Source: Anaerolineales bacterium UBA7227
GTDB lineage: Bacteria; Chloroflexota; Anaerolineae; Anaerolineales; Villigracilaceae
Direction of reading: 5' to 3'
DNA: 25,947 bases
NCBI GenBank assembly: GCA_002473085.1
Contig: DKTP01000029.1
Span: forward strand, 1-25,947
Within the stretch, counting starts at the first letter, position 1, and the number at the start of each line of letters is the position of its first letter. Below the pieces are notes generated by a model. The model made no database searches. It had not been told where the DNA came from and saw only the letters and a list, made by a program, of their open reading frames with translations. The translations under genes and the position numbers were made by a program. This document shows positions 7,127 through 14,424 of the stretch, one piece after another.

Positions 7127-9697
7127 TTGACTCTCGTCTCCCTGCTCTCCCGCTGGAAAACCGACCCCGACACCGCCCCCAACTTCGCCGCCTGGCGGAC
7201 TCTCCCCCCGCGTCCCGCGGACCTCGTCCCGCTCCCGCCTCTCCCCGACCTTTTGCCGGCCGCGCTGACCCGGCGCGGGATACACGCCCTCTATTCGCAC
7301 CAGTCCGCCGCGTTCGAAGCCGCGCGGCGCGGCGGGAACGTCGTCCTCGCCACCGGCACGGCCTCCGGCAAGACCCTCGCCTACAACCTCCCCGTCATTG
7401 CCGCCCTCCTCGAAAACCCGCAGGCCCGCGCGCTTTATCTCTTCCCGACCAAAGCCTTAACCCAGGATCAACTTTCCAACCTTCAAACTTTCCAACCCGC
7501 CAATATTCAGGCGGCAATTTACGACGGCGACACGCCTCAATCCCGCCGCGCCCAGATCCGCAAGACCGCCAACATCCTGCTGACGAATCCCGACATGCTC
7601 CACACGGGAATCCTCCCGCACCACGCCAACTGGGAGGAATTCTTTCGTAATCTAAAATTCGTCGTCGTTGACGAGCTGCACACCTACCGCGGCGTCTTCG
7701 GCTCGCACGTCGCCAACGTGATCCGCCGCCTGAAACGCGTTGCCGCGTTCCACGGCGCGCGTCCGCAGTTCATCCTCGCCTCCGCCACCATCGGCAACCC
7801 GAAAGAACTGGCGGAGAATCTCATCGAGGAACCCGTCACGTTGATTGACCGCGACGGCTCTTCGCGCGGCGAGCGTCATTTTCTCATCTACAACCCTCCC
7901 ATCGTGGACGAGTCCATCGGCCTGCGGAAATCCGCCTTCGACGAATCGCTCCGCCTCGCGCGGGACCTGCTCGCCAACGACGTGCAGGGAGTCATGTTTG
8001 CGCGTTCGAGGAGGAGTGTGGAGATTCTGTTGACAAGATTGCACGATGACCTGAAAGACGAAAGAAGAAAGAAGACCGGCGGCAATTTCTTTCCTCTTTC
8101 TTCTTTCATCCGAGGATACCGAAGCGGATATTTACCAGGTCAGCGCCGCGAAATCGAAAAGGGACTCCGCGACGGAAGCGTCCGCCTCGTGGTGGCGACG
8201 AACGCCCTCGAGCTGGGGATCGACATCGGCGGACTCGGCGCGGCCATCCTCGTCGGCTACGCGGGAAGCGTCTCGTCCACGTGGCAGCAGGCGGGTCGCG
8301 CGGGACGCGGGGACGACGCGGCCGCGGCGGCGCTGGTCGCGTCGCCCAATCCGCTCGACCAGTTCCTCGCCCACCATCCCGAATATTTTTTCGGGCAATC
8401 GCCCGAGCAGGCGCTGGTCAACCCCGACCATCTCCTGATCCTGCTGGAGCATCTGCGCTGCGCGCTGTTCGAGTTGCCGTTCAAAGCGGGCGAGGGCTTC
8501 GGCAAACTTCCGGCAGAGACCGTCCACGAATATCTCGACGTGCTGGTCGCCAATAACGAAGCGCACGCCTCGGCAGACAAAGTCTTCTGGATGGCGGACG
8601 CATATCCCGCCGCGAACGTCTCGCTCCGTTCGGCCTCGCCCGCGAGGGTCGTCCTCCACACCGAAGACGAGGACGGCGCGCGCGTCATCGGCGAAGTGGA
8701 CCTCGCCAGCGCGGTCTGGATGACGCATCCGCGCGCCGTCTACCTGCACGAGGGACAGCAATACTTTGTGCAGGAACTCGACCTGACCCGCAACGTCGCC
8801 TCGCTGATCCCGGTCGGGTTGGATTACTACACCGAGCCCCTGCGCGAAACCGCCATTCAAATTCTCTCCACCGCCGACCAATTTCCAATCTCCAATTCCC
8901 AATCTCCCGTCGCAAAATTCTGGGGAGAGTTGCAGGTCACAACGCAAGTGACCGGCTTCCGCAAACGCAGTTGGCTCGGCGGCGAAAACCTCGGCGAGGA
9001 GCCGCTCGACCTGCCTGCTTCCGATTTGCAGACGACCGGCTACTGGCTCTCCCTCGCCGAGGAGACGGCAGCGCGTCTGCGCGAGACCGGCAACTGGTCC
9101 AGCGTCCCGAACGACTACGGCCCCGAATGGACGAGAATCCGCGACCGCGTCCGCGCCCGGGACGGATTCCGCTGCCAGGTGTGCGGCCAGCCCGAAAACG
9201 GACGCCAGCACGACGTCCATCACAAGGTCCCGTTCCGAAACTTCGTGCGGAAGTCTCATAGCCGCGAGGACCGCGCCGCCGCGCTCCAGCAAGCCCATCG
9301 CCTGGACAACCTCGTGACGCTCTGCGCCTCTTGTCATCGCAAAGCCGAGCAGAACGTCCGTATGCGAAGTGGGCTGGCGGGACTCGGCTACCTGCTCGGT
9401 CAACTCGCGCCGCTCTTCCTGATGTGCGATCCCGGCGACCTCGGCCTGCACGTCGACGCGGTTGGAACGATCTTCGACGGCCAGCCGTCCATTGTCTTGT
9501 ACGATCAAACGCCGGCAGGGATCGGCTTCAGCCAGAGACTGTTCGAGATCCACGACGAACTTCTCGCCCGCGCGCTCGAACTCGTAAGCGAATGTCCCTG
9601 CGAAGACGGCTGTCCCTCCTGCGTCGGCCCGGCCGGGGAAAACGGCATCGGCGGCAAAGAGGAGACCATTGAAATACTAAAGGAGATTCTTCGATGA
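7127..9697 (+). CDS. MrfA/YprA-like DEAD/DEAH helicase with inserted HNH nuclease domain
   Basis: An 856-aa superfamily 2 helicase. It has SHQ (Q-motif region, ~57-59), Walker A GTASGKT (~77-83), motif II DELH (182-185), motif III ASATIGNP, motif V ATNALELGIDIGG and motif VI QQAGRAGRG (from ~387). The C-terminal DUF1998-like region ends in the four-Cys metal site C823/C825/C829/C832, as in Bacillus MrfA, which repairs mitomycin C damage. An HNH domain is inserted at ~660-745: C683-x2-C686, H698-H699, N728 and C733-x2-C736-H737, a classic beta-beta-alpha zinc layout. Nuclease activity is inferred. Two repeat-like DNA stretches lie in frame (8057-8110, 8881-8907). The start is TTG 7127, one base after the upstream stop, with no good ATG nearby. 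The stop overlaps the next gene (ATGA). A role in DNA repair or defence is plausible. Confidence 0.9.
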   Translation: MTLVSLLSRWKTDPDTAPNFAAWRTLPPRPADLVPLPPLPDLLPAALTRRGIHALYSHQSAAFEAARRGGNVVLATGTASGKTLAYNLPVIAALLENPQARALYLFPTKALTQDQLSNLQTFQPANIQAAIYDGDTPQSRRAQIRKTANILLTNPDMLHTGILPHHANWEEFFRNLKFVVVDELHTYRGVFGSHVANVIRRLKRVAAFHGARPQFILASATIGNPKELAENLIEEPVTLIDRDGSSRGERHFLIYNPPIVDESIGLRKSAFDESLRLARDLLANDVQGVMFARSRRSVEILLTRLHDDLKDERRKKTGGNFFPLSSFIRGYRSGYLPGQRREIEKGLRDGSVRLVVATNALELGIDIGGLGAAILVGYAGSVSSTWQQAGRAGRGDDAAAAALVASPNPLDQFLAHHPEYFFGQSPEQALVNPDHLLILLEHLRCALFELPFKAGEGFGKLPAETVHEYLDVLVANNEAHASADKVFWMADAYPAANVSLRSASPARVVLHTEDEDGARVIGEVDLASAVWMTHPRAVYLHEGQQYFVQELDLTRNVASLIPVGLDYYTEPLRETAIQILSTADQFPISNSQSPVAKFWGELQVTTQVTGFRKRSWLGGENLGEEPLDLPASDLQTTGYWLSLAEETAARLRETGNWSSVPNDYGPEWTRIRDRVRARDGFRCQVCGQPENGRQHDVHHKVPFRNFVRKSHSREDRAAALQQAHRLDNLVTLCASCHRKAEQNVRMRSGLAGLGYLLGQLAPLFLMCDPGDLGLHVDAVGTIFDGQPSIVLYDQTPAGIGFSQRLFEIHDELLARALELVSECPCEDGCPSCVGPAGENGIGGKEETIEILKEILR
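8057..8110. repeat. Hairpin repeat inserted in frame within the helicase gene
   Basis: GACGAAAGAAGAAAG (8057-8071) pairs at 14 of 15 positions with the reverse complement of 8096-8110. The loop is 24 bases. The stretch is A/G-rich on one arm and C/T-rich on the other, unlike the GC-rich neighbouring codons. It adds about 18 charged and Phe/Ser-rich residues (~311-328) just before the conserved YRSGYLPGQRREIE segment of helicase domain 2, probably in a surface loop. Confidence 0.65.
8881..8907. repeat. Short C/T-A/T repeat stretch in frame within the helicase gene
   Basis: The motif CCAAT(C/T) recurs (TTCCAATC, TCCAATTC, CCCAATC) across 27 bases. It encodes a Pro/Ser/Asn/Gln segment around residue 586-594. 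Composition and codon use differ from the flanks. It resembles spacer DNA captured in a linker. Confidence 0.4.
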
Positions 9698-10491
9698 AAC
9701 CCGCCTGGAAAGTTTATTGGACGATACTGATCGCCGCCCTGTTTGTCTTTGCCTGTTCCCCCGCGCCGACTCCGCCTTCCCTGCCGACGGACGCGACCCT
9801 CCCGCCGCCCGCCGCGACCTCCGTCCCGTTCTACCTGAACCTGACGCTGAATCCCACCGACAAAAACGAGACGGGACAGGACCCCGCCGACTACACCGTC
9901 GCCGCGCAAATCCCCACGCTGACCGGCAGCGACGATCCCCGCGTGACGGCCTTCAACGCCCTGGCCGCCTCCATCGTCCAGCAGGGCGTAGACGAGTTCA
10001 AATCCACCATGACCGACCTCCAGCCCCTGCCCGACATCGGCGCGGCCAGCGGATATACCTTGAAATACACGTCGCTTTCCGCGCAGCCGGGATACGTCAG
10101 CATCAAGTTCGAATCGGAGGGATATGTCGAGGGGATGGCGCACCCGTACCACGTCTCCCGCTCGCTCAACTACGACCTGGAGACGGGGGAGGAGATCAGC
10201 CTGGATTCCCTCTTCACGTCGGACTCGTCCTACTTGCAAGTCATCGCCGATTATTGCGCCGCCCAACTCCAGACGCGCGATATCGGCTTCACGGATATAT
10301 TCACCGACGGCGCGAAACCTACCGCCGAGAATTACCAGGTCTGGAACATCACCCCCGACGGCCTGCTGATCACGTTCAACGAATACCAGGTCGCGCCGTA
10401 CGCCGCGGGCCCGCAGACGGTCCTCGTCCCCTACGCGGAACTCGCCTCCATCATCAACCCGCAGGGCGCGCTGGCTGGCTACCTGCCGTAA
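9694..10491 (+). CDS. RsiV-like DUF3298 lipoprotein
   Basis: A 265-aa predicted lipoprotein. A basic start and hydrophobic helix lead to Cys21 (LFVFAC), followed by a Pro/Ala/Thr-rich linker. The folded part starts near residue 45. Its C-terminal half (HPYHVSRSLNYDLETGEEISLDSLF, beginning near 149) matches the DUF3298 pattern, and the preceding part resembles DUF4163; this pair forms the extracellular domain of anti-sigma factor RsiV and related lysozyme-binding proteins. No cytoplasmic anti-sigma domain is present, so a sensor or binding role is inferred only. It overlaps the helicase stop by four bases (ATGA), so it is translationally coupled to a repair gene, which is unexpected for an envelope protein. 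Confidence 0.8.
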   Translation: MKPAWKVYWTILIAALFVFACSPAPTPPSLPTDATLPPPAATSVPFYLNLTLNPTDKNETGQDPADYTVAAQIPTLTGSDDPRVTAFNALAASIVQQGVDEFKSTMTDLQPLPDIGAASGYTLKYTSLSAQPGYVSIKFESEGYVEGMAHPYHVSRSLNYDLETGEEISLDSLFTSDSSYLQVIADYCAAQLQTRDIGFTDIFTDGAKPTAENYQVWNITPDGLLITFNEYQVAPYAAGPQTVLVPYAELASIINPQGALAGYLP

Positions 10492-10534
10492 ACGCAAAAA
10501 TGGGGGGAATGGCTCGGAGTAACTAATGACAGCA

Positions 10535-10561
10535 GTAGAGCGAGATACCATCTCGCTCTAC
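10535..10561. repeat. Perfect 12-bp hairpin between convergent genes
   Basis: GTAGAGCGAGAT (10535-10546) and its exact reverse complement (10550-10561) flank the loop ACC. No T-tract follows on either strand. The GTAG/CTAC ends recall REP elements, where 5'-GTAG at the foot of the hairpin is read by the REP-associated tyrosine transposase TnpA-REP. It lies in the 117-bp gap between convergent genes and may still act as a 3'-end stabiliser. Confidence 0.75.
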
Positions 10562-10608
10562 ATCATTTGTTTGAACCCATTACCCAAAAATGAAGTCCGG
10601 GTCTTTTG

Positions 10609-11265
10609 TCATCCATAACTGGGCGTATCCCCGATGATCTCCCAGCCGCGTTCCAGCGCGGTGGACTTCAACTTCTCGTCGGGATAAACCGCCACAGGAT
10701 GTTCGGCGTGTTCGAGCAGGGGGATGTCCTGCTCGGTGTCGCCGTAGGCAAAGTCCACGCGCGCCGCGTTCAGGCGTTGCAGCACTTTTTCGATTTTGTG
10801 TTCCGCCGCCGCCAGGTCTCCCGCGACCCGCACGCGTCCATTCCGATATTCGACCGGCGTGCCGATGGTCTGCGCGCCGACGCGCCGCGCGAACGGCTCG
10901 ATGATCGGCTCGACCACGCTGCTCGCGATGTAGACTTGCGCGCCGTTTTGCCGATGTTCGACCAGGCGCGCGATCACGTCCTCGCGGCGTTTGACCCACA
11001 GGTCGTGTTCGACGGCCCATTCGCCGATTTCCTGCATCTTCTCCGGGGTGGCGTTCCGCACCAGGGACAGGCTGTTGACCATCAAGCCCTGTCCCCATTT
11101 CTGCCAGTCAATCCAGCGGCGTTTCGCCAGAAAATAAGACGGCGCGATCGAAGCCATGTAGAGTTTTGCCTGCCACTTGCTCTGGCGATGTCTCACCCAA
11201 TCCACCAGTCCCAGCACCGGCGAGCCGGTACTGAGCGTTCCCATCATGTCTGAAATGACGATCAT
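10609..11265 (-). CDS. HAD-IB-like hydrolase with altered motif I
   Basis: A 218-aa protein with the layout of phosphoserine-phosphatase-like HAD enzymes. Motif I is VISDMMGTL (nucleophile D6), a helical cap follows, motif II is YIASSVVEP, the motif III Lys lies near AEHKIEKV and motif IV is AYGDTEQDIPLLEHA. The usual second aspartate of DxDGT, the general acid/base in phosphatases, is Met8 here, while the other motifs look intact. Ordinary phosphomonoesterase activity is therefore doubtful; haloacid dehalogenases and phosphonatases also lack this residue. The start at 11265 is supported by AGAGG upstream on the minus strand. Substrate unknown. Confidence 0.8.
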   Translation of the reverse strand: MIVISDMMGTLSTGSPVLGLVDWVRHRQSKWQAKLYMASIAPSYFLAKRRWIDWQKWGQGLMVNSLSLVRNATPEKMQEIGEWAVEHDLWVKRREDVIARLVEHRQNGAQVYIASSVVEPIIEPFARRVGAQTIGTPVEYRNGRVRVAGDLAAAEHKIEKVLQRLNAARVDFAYGDTEQDIPLLEHAEHPVAVYPDEKLKSTALERGWEIIGDTPSYG

Positions 11266-11281
11266 GTTTCCTCTATTGTTT

Positions 11282-11368
11282 GTACACGGATTTCACGGAA
11301 ACGGCGGACTTTCACGGATCTTTTAAATTTTTCCGTGCAAATCTTTAAAGTCCGCGTCATCCGTGTAC
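11282..11368. repeat. Imperfect palindromic element, CACGGAT type (copy 1)
   Basis: The ends GTACACGGAT (11282-11291) and ATCCGTGTAC (11359-11368) form a perfect 10-bp inverted repeat. Between them short ACGGA/CGGACTTT units recur on the left and their complements on the right, so the whole 87 bp can fold into a long interrupted hairpin around an A/T-rich loop. It fills the spacer between the HAD-IB-like and LOG genes. A related copy lies at 13048-13137. Confidence 0.75.
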
Positions 11369-11393
11369 CAAACCAAGACAAATTAAAGAGTCG

Positions 11394-11978
11394 CTACTCC
11401 GCCTCCCGCATCCAGCGCTTCACCGCCTCCTGTGGATGACGGTGATTCGCCAGCGCGTCCAGCAGTTTTTCGGGGTCGGATTCGCAGCACAGGGCATCGC
11501 GGTGTTCGCGGAAGATGAATCCCTCCTCCACCGCGTGGTCAATGGCGGCGAGCAGGGGCGCATAATAATTGCGGAGGTTGAGCAGGCCGATCGGTTTTTG
11601 GTGCGCGCCGGTCTGCGCCCAGGTGATGGTCTCGAACAACTCGTCGAACGTGCCGAAACCGCCGGGCAGGGCGATGAAGCCGTCGGAGAGGGCGTTCATG
11701 CGAGCCTTGCGCGCGTGCATGTCTTCGGTCACGTCCATGCGCGTCAAACCGGCGTGCGCCAGCGGGTTGGTGTGCATCGAAGGGATGATCACGCCGACCG
11801 CCTCGCCGCCCGCCTCCAGCGCGCCGTCGGCGACCGCGCCCATCAGTCCCGTCTTGCCGCCGCCGAAGACGAGTCGCATCCCGCGCCGGGCCAGGACGCG
11901 GCCCATCGTCCGCGCGCCCGCCAGATAGTCCGCGTGGACCGAATCGGACGATCCACAAAAAACGCAAATGGATTTCAT
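11394..11978 (-). CDS. LOG-family nucleoside 5'-monophosphate phosphoribohydrolase
   Basis: A 194-aa Rossmann-like protein of the LOG (Lonely Guy) family. It begins ICVFCGSS, has GGGKTGLMG (39-47), MHARK (87-91) and the hallmark PGGxGTxxE as PGGFGTFDE (105-113). Members hydrolyse cytokinin riboside monophosphates or other purine nucleotides to a free base and ribose 5-phosphate; the bacterial role is often unclear and many are mis-annotated as lysine decarboxylases. The ATG at 11978 has no Shine-Dalgarno. A weak TAAAGT six bases upstream could make it leaderless. It is divergent from dnaJ, and an 8-bp inverted repeat (11995-12002, 12054-12061) spans the shared control region. Confidence 0.92.
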   Translation of the reverse strand: MKSICVFCGSSDSVHADYLAGARTMGRVLARRGMRLVFGGGKTGLMGAVADGALEAGGEAVGVIIPSMHTNPLAHAGLTRMDVTEDMHARKARMNALSDGFIALPGGFGTFDELFETITWAQTGAHQKPIGLLNLRNYYAPLLAAIDHAVEEGFIFREHRDALCCESDPEKLLDALANHRHPQEAVKRWMREAE

Positions 11979-12046
11979 GTCGCAACTTTAACCCAATTTG
12001 GCAAAACGCGCCATGTTAGAGTTGTATTAGTCAAAGCGCCGTATGC

Positions 12047-12074
12047 TTGACTCGCCAAATTGAAGGATTACAAT
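12047..12074 (+). promoter_or_regulatory. dnaJ promoter, leaderless
   Basis: The -35 TTGACT (12047-12052), a 16-bp spacer and the -10 TACAAT (12069-12074) are followed by seven bases and the ATG at 12082. No Shine-Dalgarno fits in between. This is the most complete sigma-70-type promoter in the window. One half (GCCAAATT, 12054-12061) of an inverted repeat lies in the spacer. No CIRCE element was seen. Confidence 0.75.
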
Positions 12075-12081
12075 TCAGGCG

Positions 12082-12984
12082 ATGGACTACAAAGACTATT
12101 ACAAAATTCTCGGCGTGGAGCGCAAAGCCGGCGCGGACGACATCCGCAAGGCCTATCGCAAACTCGCGCTCAAATATCATCCCGACCGCAACCCCGGCGA
12201 CAAGGCCGCCGAGGAGCGCTTCAAGGAAGTCAACGAAGCCTACCAGGTCTTGAGCGACGAGCAGAAGCGCGCCCGCTACGACCAGCTCGGCAGCGCCTAC
12301 TCCAACTGGCAGGGACGCGGCGCGCCGGGCAACTTCGACTGGGGACAGTGGACGAGCGGCGGCCAGCGCGTGAACGTGGAAGACCTGAACGACCTGTTCG
12401 GCGGCGCGGGCGGGGACGCGTTCTCCGAATTCTTCCGCTCGATCTTCGGCGGGATGGGCGGCGCGTCTGCCCGGACCCCGGGCCGGGCGCGCCAGGCGAC
12501 GGGCTATCAGCAGCCCCTCGTCATCTCGCTCGAGGAGGCCTTCAACGGGACGACTCGCCAGTTGCAGTCCGAGGCGCGCCGCGTGCAGGTGAAGATTCCC
12601 CCCGGCGTGCGGACCGGCTCCAAAGTGCGCGCGGCCGGCGCGGGTCCCAGCGGCGCGGACGTGTACCTCATCATCGAGATCGCGGACGACCCGCGCTTCG
12701 AAATTGACGGCGACAACCTCCGCGCAACCGCCAGCGTGGACGCGTTCACCGCCATGCTCGGCGGCCAGGCCGAAGTGGAGACGATGACCGGCAAGGTCAA
12801 GTTGACCATTCCCGCCGGGACGCAGCCCGACCAGGTCTTCCGCCTCGCGGGGCGCGGGATGCCGCACCTCAAAAACCGCAGCCAGAAAGGCGACTTGTTC
12901 GTGAAGTTGAAGGTTCAGGTGCCAAAGTATCTTTCCAACAAACAACGCGAATTGATCGAAGAAGCCTCGAAGATCAAATTTTAA
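12082..12984 (+). CDS. DnaJ-type (class II, CbpA-like) Hsp40 co-chaperone
   Basis: A 300-aa J-domain protein that would stimulate DnaK ATPase and deliver substrates. The J domain covers ~1-70 with the HPD motif at 33-35. A Gly/Phe-rich region (~95-155) follows, then two beta-rich substrate-binding domains (~165-290), including the [11 protein letters not shown] and [12 protein letters not shown] hairpins. The Cys-rich zinc finger of class I DnaJ is absent, so it is CbpA-like. The length is typical. The start is fixed by the leaderless promoter just upstream. No dnaK or grpE is nearby, so this is likely a solitary extra copy. Confidence 0.95.
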   Translation: MDYKDYYKILGVERKAGADDIRKAYRKLALKYHPDRNPGDKAAEERFKEVNEAYQVLSDEQKRARYDQLGSAYSNWQGRGAPGNFDWGQWTSGGQRVNVEDLNDLFGGAGGDAFSEFFRSIFGGMGGASARTPGRARQATGYQQPLVISLEEAFNGTTRQLQSEARRVQVKIPPGVRTGSKVRAAGAGPSGADVYLIIEIADDPRFEIDGDNLRATASVDAFTAMLGGQAEVETMTGKVKLTIPAGTQPDQVFRLAGRGMPHLKNRSQKGDLFVKLKVQVPKYLSNKQRELIEEASKIKF

Positions 12985-13014
12985 GAACCTGTCTGTAAAC
13001 GCGCGCCGCCTCGC

Positions 13015-13046
13015 ATAAGAGACGTTCTCCAGGAGACTGTTTCTTA
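13015..13046. repeat. Imperfect hairpin after dnaJ
   Basis: AAGAGAC..TTCTCC and its near reverse complement AGGAGACTGTTTCTT face each other with almost no loop. No clean T-tract follows, so it is a poor terminator. It abuts the palindromic element at 13048. Confidence 0.35.
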
Positions 13047-13047
13047 A

Positions 13048-13137
13048 GTACGCGGATGACGCGGAGTTGACGCATTCTCGCGGATGGAATCATTAAAAAA
13101 TCCGTGCTTGTCCGTGCAATCCGTCAAATCCGTGTAC
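13048..13137. repeat. Imperfect palindromic element, CACGGAT type (copy 2)
   Basis: The ends GTACGCGGAT (13048-13057) and ATCCGTGTAC (13128-13137) form a 10-bp inverted repeat with one mismatch. Inside, CGCGGA/CGCGGAT units on the left (13051, 13060, 13079) face TCCGTG units on the right (13101, 13111) around an A-rich centre. The architecture and outer ends match the element at 11282-11368. It occupies the dnaJ to htrA-like spacer. Confidence 0.75.
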
Positions 13138-13195
13138 AAAAAGGAGTGAAGAAACACTCTAACGTCGGCATAAGATGTCAAATGAAAGGAAAAGA

Positions 13196-14344
13196 ATGAA
13201 ACGAATAGCAATTGCTTTATCGGTACTGGTTTTGGCAATGCTGGCCTGCTCGCTGGTTCAACCCGCCGCGCCGACCGCGCCGACCGCGCCGGTTGCGCCG
13301 GTCGTCCAGCCCCCGGCGCAATCCTCGGCCTCGGTCGTGAACTCGACGCAAAACCAGGAAGCGTTCGCGGCGCTCTTCCAAAACGTGAGCGCCGGCGTGG
13401 TCGCCATCAAGACGGTCGGCGCGCAGGCGGGCGCGCTCGGCTCGGGCTTCGTCTACGACGCGCAGGGACACATCGTCACCAACTACCACGTCGTGGAAGG
13501 CTCGAAGCAGGTGGAGGTGGACTTCACCAGCGGATTCAAAGCCTACGGGACGGTCATCGGCACGGACCTCGACTCGGACCTCGCCGTCGTCAAAGTGGAC
13601 GCGCCCGCCGCGGAACTGCGCCCGCTCCCGCTCGGCGATTCGGACGCGTTGCAGGTCGGGCAGACGGTCATCGCCATCGGCAACCCCTTCGGGCTGAACA
13701 GCACCATGACGACCGGCATCGTTTCCGCGCTGGGACGCACGCTCGATTCGATGCACCAGACCTCCGGCGGAGGCGTCTTCACCGCCGGCGACATCATCCA
13801 GACCGACGCGGCCATCAACCCCGGCAACTCGGGCGGTCCGCTCTTCAACCTGAACGGCGAAGTGATCGGAGTCAACCGCGCCATCCGCACGGTCAACTCC
13901 ACCAACACGGGCGACCCGCTCAACTCGGGAATTGGGTTCGCAATCTCGTCGAACATCATCCGACGCGTCATGCCGAGCCTGATCCAAAACGGATATTACG
14001 ACTATCCCTACCTCGGCCTCTCCTCGATGAACGACTTGAGCCTGCCGATCATCGAAGCGCTGGGGCTGAACAGCCAGACCGGGGCCTACGTGTTGGACGT
14101 GGCTAAAGGCGGCCCGGCCGACCAGGCTGGCCTCAAAGCGGGCAGCCAGAACACCAGCATCCAGGGACTGATGGCGGGCGGCGACCTCATCGTCGCCATT
14201 GACGGTCGTCCCATCCAGACCTTCGACGACCTCCTGCGCTACCTCATCAACAACAAAGCGCCGGGAGACGAAGTCACGCTCACCGTCCTGCGCGGCGATC
14301 AGACCGTGGATATCGTTGTCACGCTGGCGAAGAGGCCGAAATAA
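13196..14344 (+). CDS. HtrA/DegP-like serine protease lipoprotein with PDZ domain
   Basis: A 382-aa S1C-family protease predicted to degrade or refold damaged envelope proteins. The signal ends at LAMLAC with Cys18 as a likely lipid anchor, followed by a Pro/Ala/Thr/Val linker. The trypsin-fold domain holds the triad: H98 (TNYHVVEG), D128 (DSDLAVVKV) and S212 (NPGNSGGPL). One C-terminal PDZ domain (~270-380) contains GPADQAGLKAG and GGDLIVAIDGRPI. The start is placed at ATG 13196 because AAAGGA (13185-13190) lies five bases before it and the signal peptide begins there; an upstream in-frame ATG at 13175 would add seven polar residues. A terminator follows. Confidence 0.95.
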   Translation: MKRIAIALSVLVLAMLACSLVQPAAPTAPTAPVAPVVQPPAQSSASVVNSTQNQEAFAALFQNVSAGVVAIKTVGAQAGALGSGFVYDAQGHIVTNYHVVEGSKQVEVDFTSGFKAYGTVIGTDLDSDLAVVKVDAPAAELRPLPLGDSDALQVGQTVIAIGNPFGLNSTMTTGIVSALGRTLDSMHQTSGGGVFTAGDIIQTDAAINPGNSGGPLFNLNGEVIGVNRAIRTVNSTNTGDPLNSGIGFAISSNIIRRVMPSLIQNGYYDYPYLGLSSMNDLSLPIIEALGLNSQTGAYVLDVAKGGPADQAGLKAGSQNTSIQGLMAGGDLIVAIDGRPIQTFDDLLRYLINNKAPGDEVTLTVLRGDQTVDIVVTLAKRPK

Positions 14345-14356
14345 AGAACGAAGAAG

Positions 14357-14383
14357 CCGCCGCTTTGAGCGGCGGTCTTTTTT
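14357..14383 (+). terminator. Rho-independent terminator after the HtrA-like gene
   Basis: CCGCCGCT (14357-14364) pairs perfectly with AGCGGCGG (14368-14375) around the loop TTG. T6 (14378-14383) follows after two bases. Confidence 0.92.
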
Positions 14384-14387
14384 ATAT

Positions 14388-14417
14388 TTGTCCGAACCGC
14401 GCGGGAGAAGGTATAAT
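14388..14417 (+). promoter_or_regulatory. Promoter of the M23 peptidase gene, leaderless
   Basis: A possible -35 TTGTCC (14388-14393), an 18-bp spacer and a perfect -10 TATAAT (14412-14417) are followed by seven bases and the ATG at 14425. There is no Shine-Dalgarno. Confidence 0.7.
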
Positions 14418-14424
14418 CTCAGCG

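Noticed and set aside
8132..9553. Long minus-strand open frame (~473 codons) opposite the helicase
   Set aside because: It is antisense to unmistakable helicase and HNH motifs and has no recognisable domain or ribosome site.
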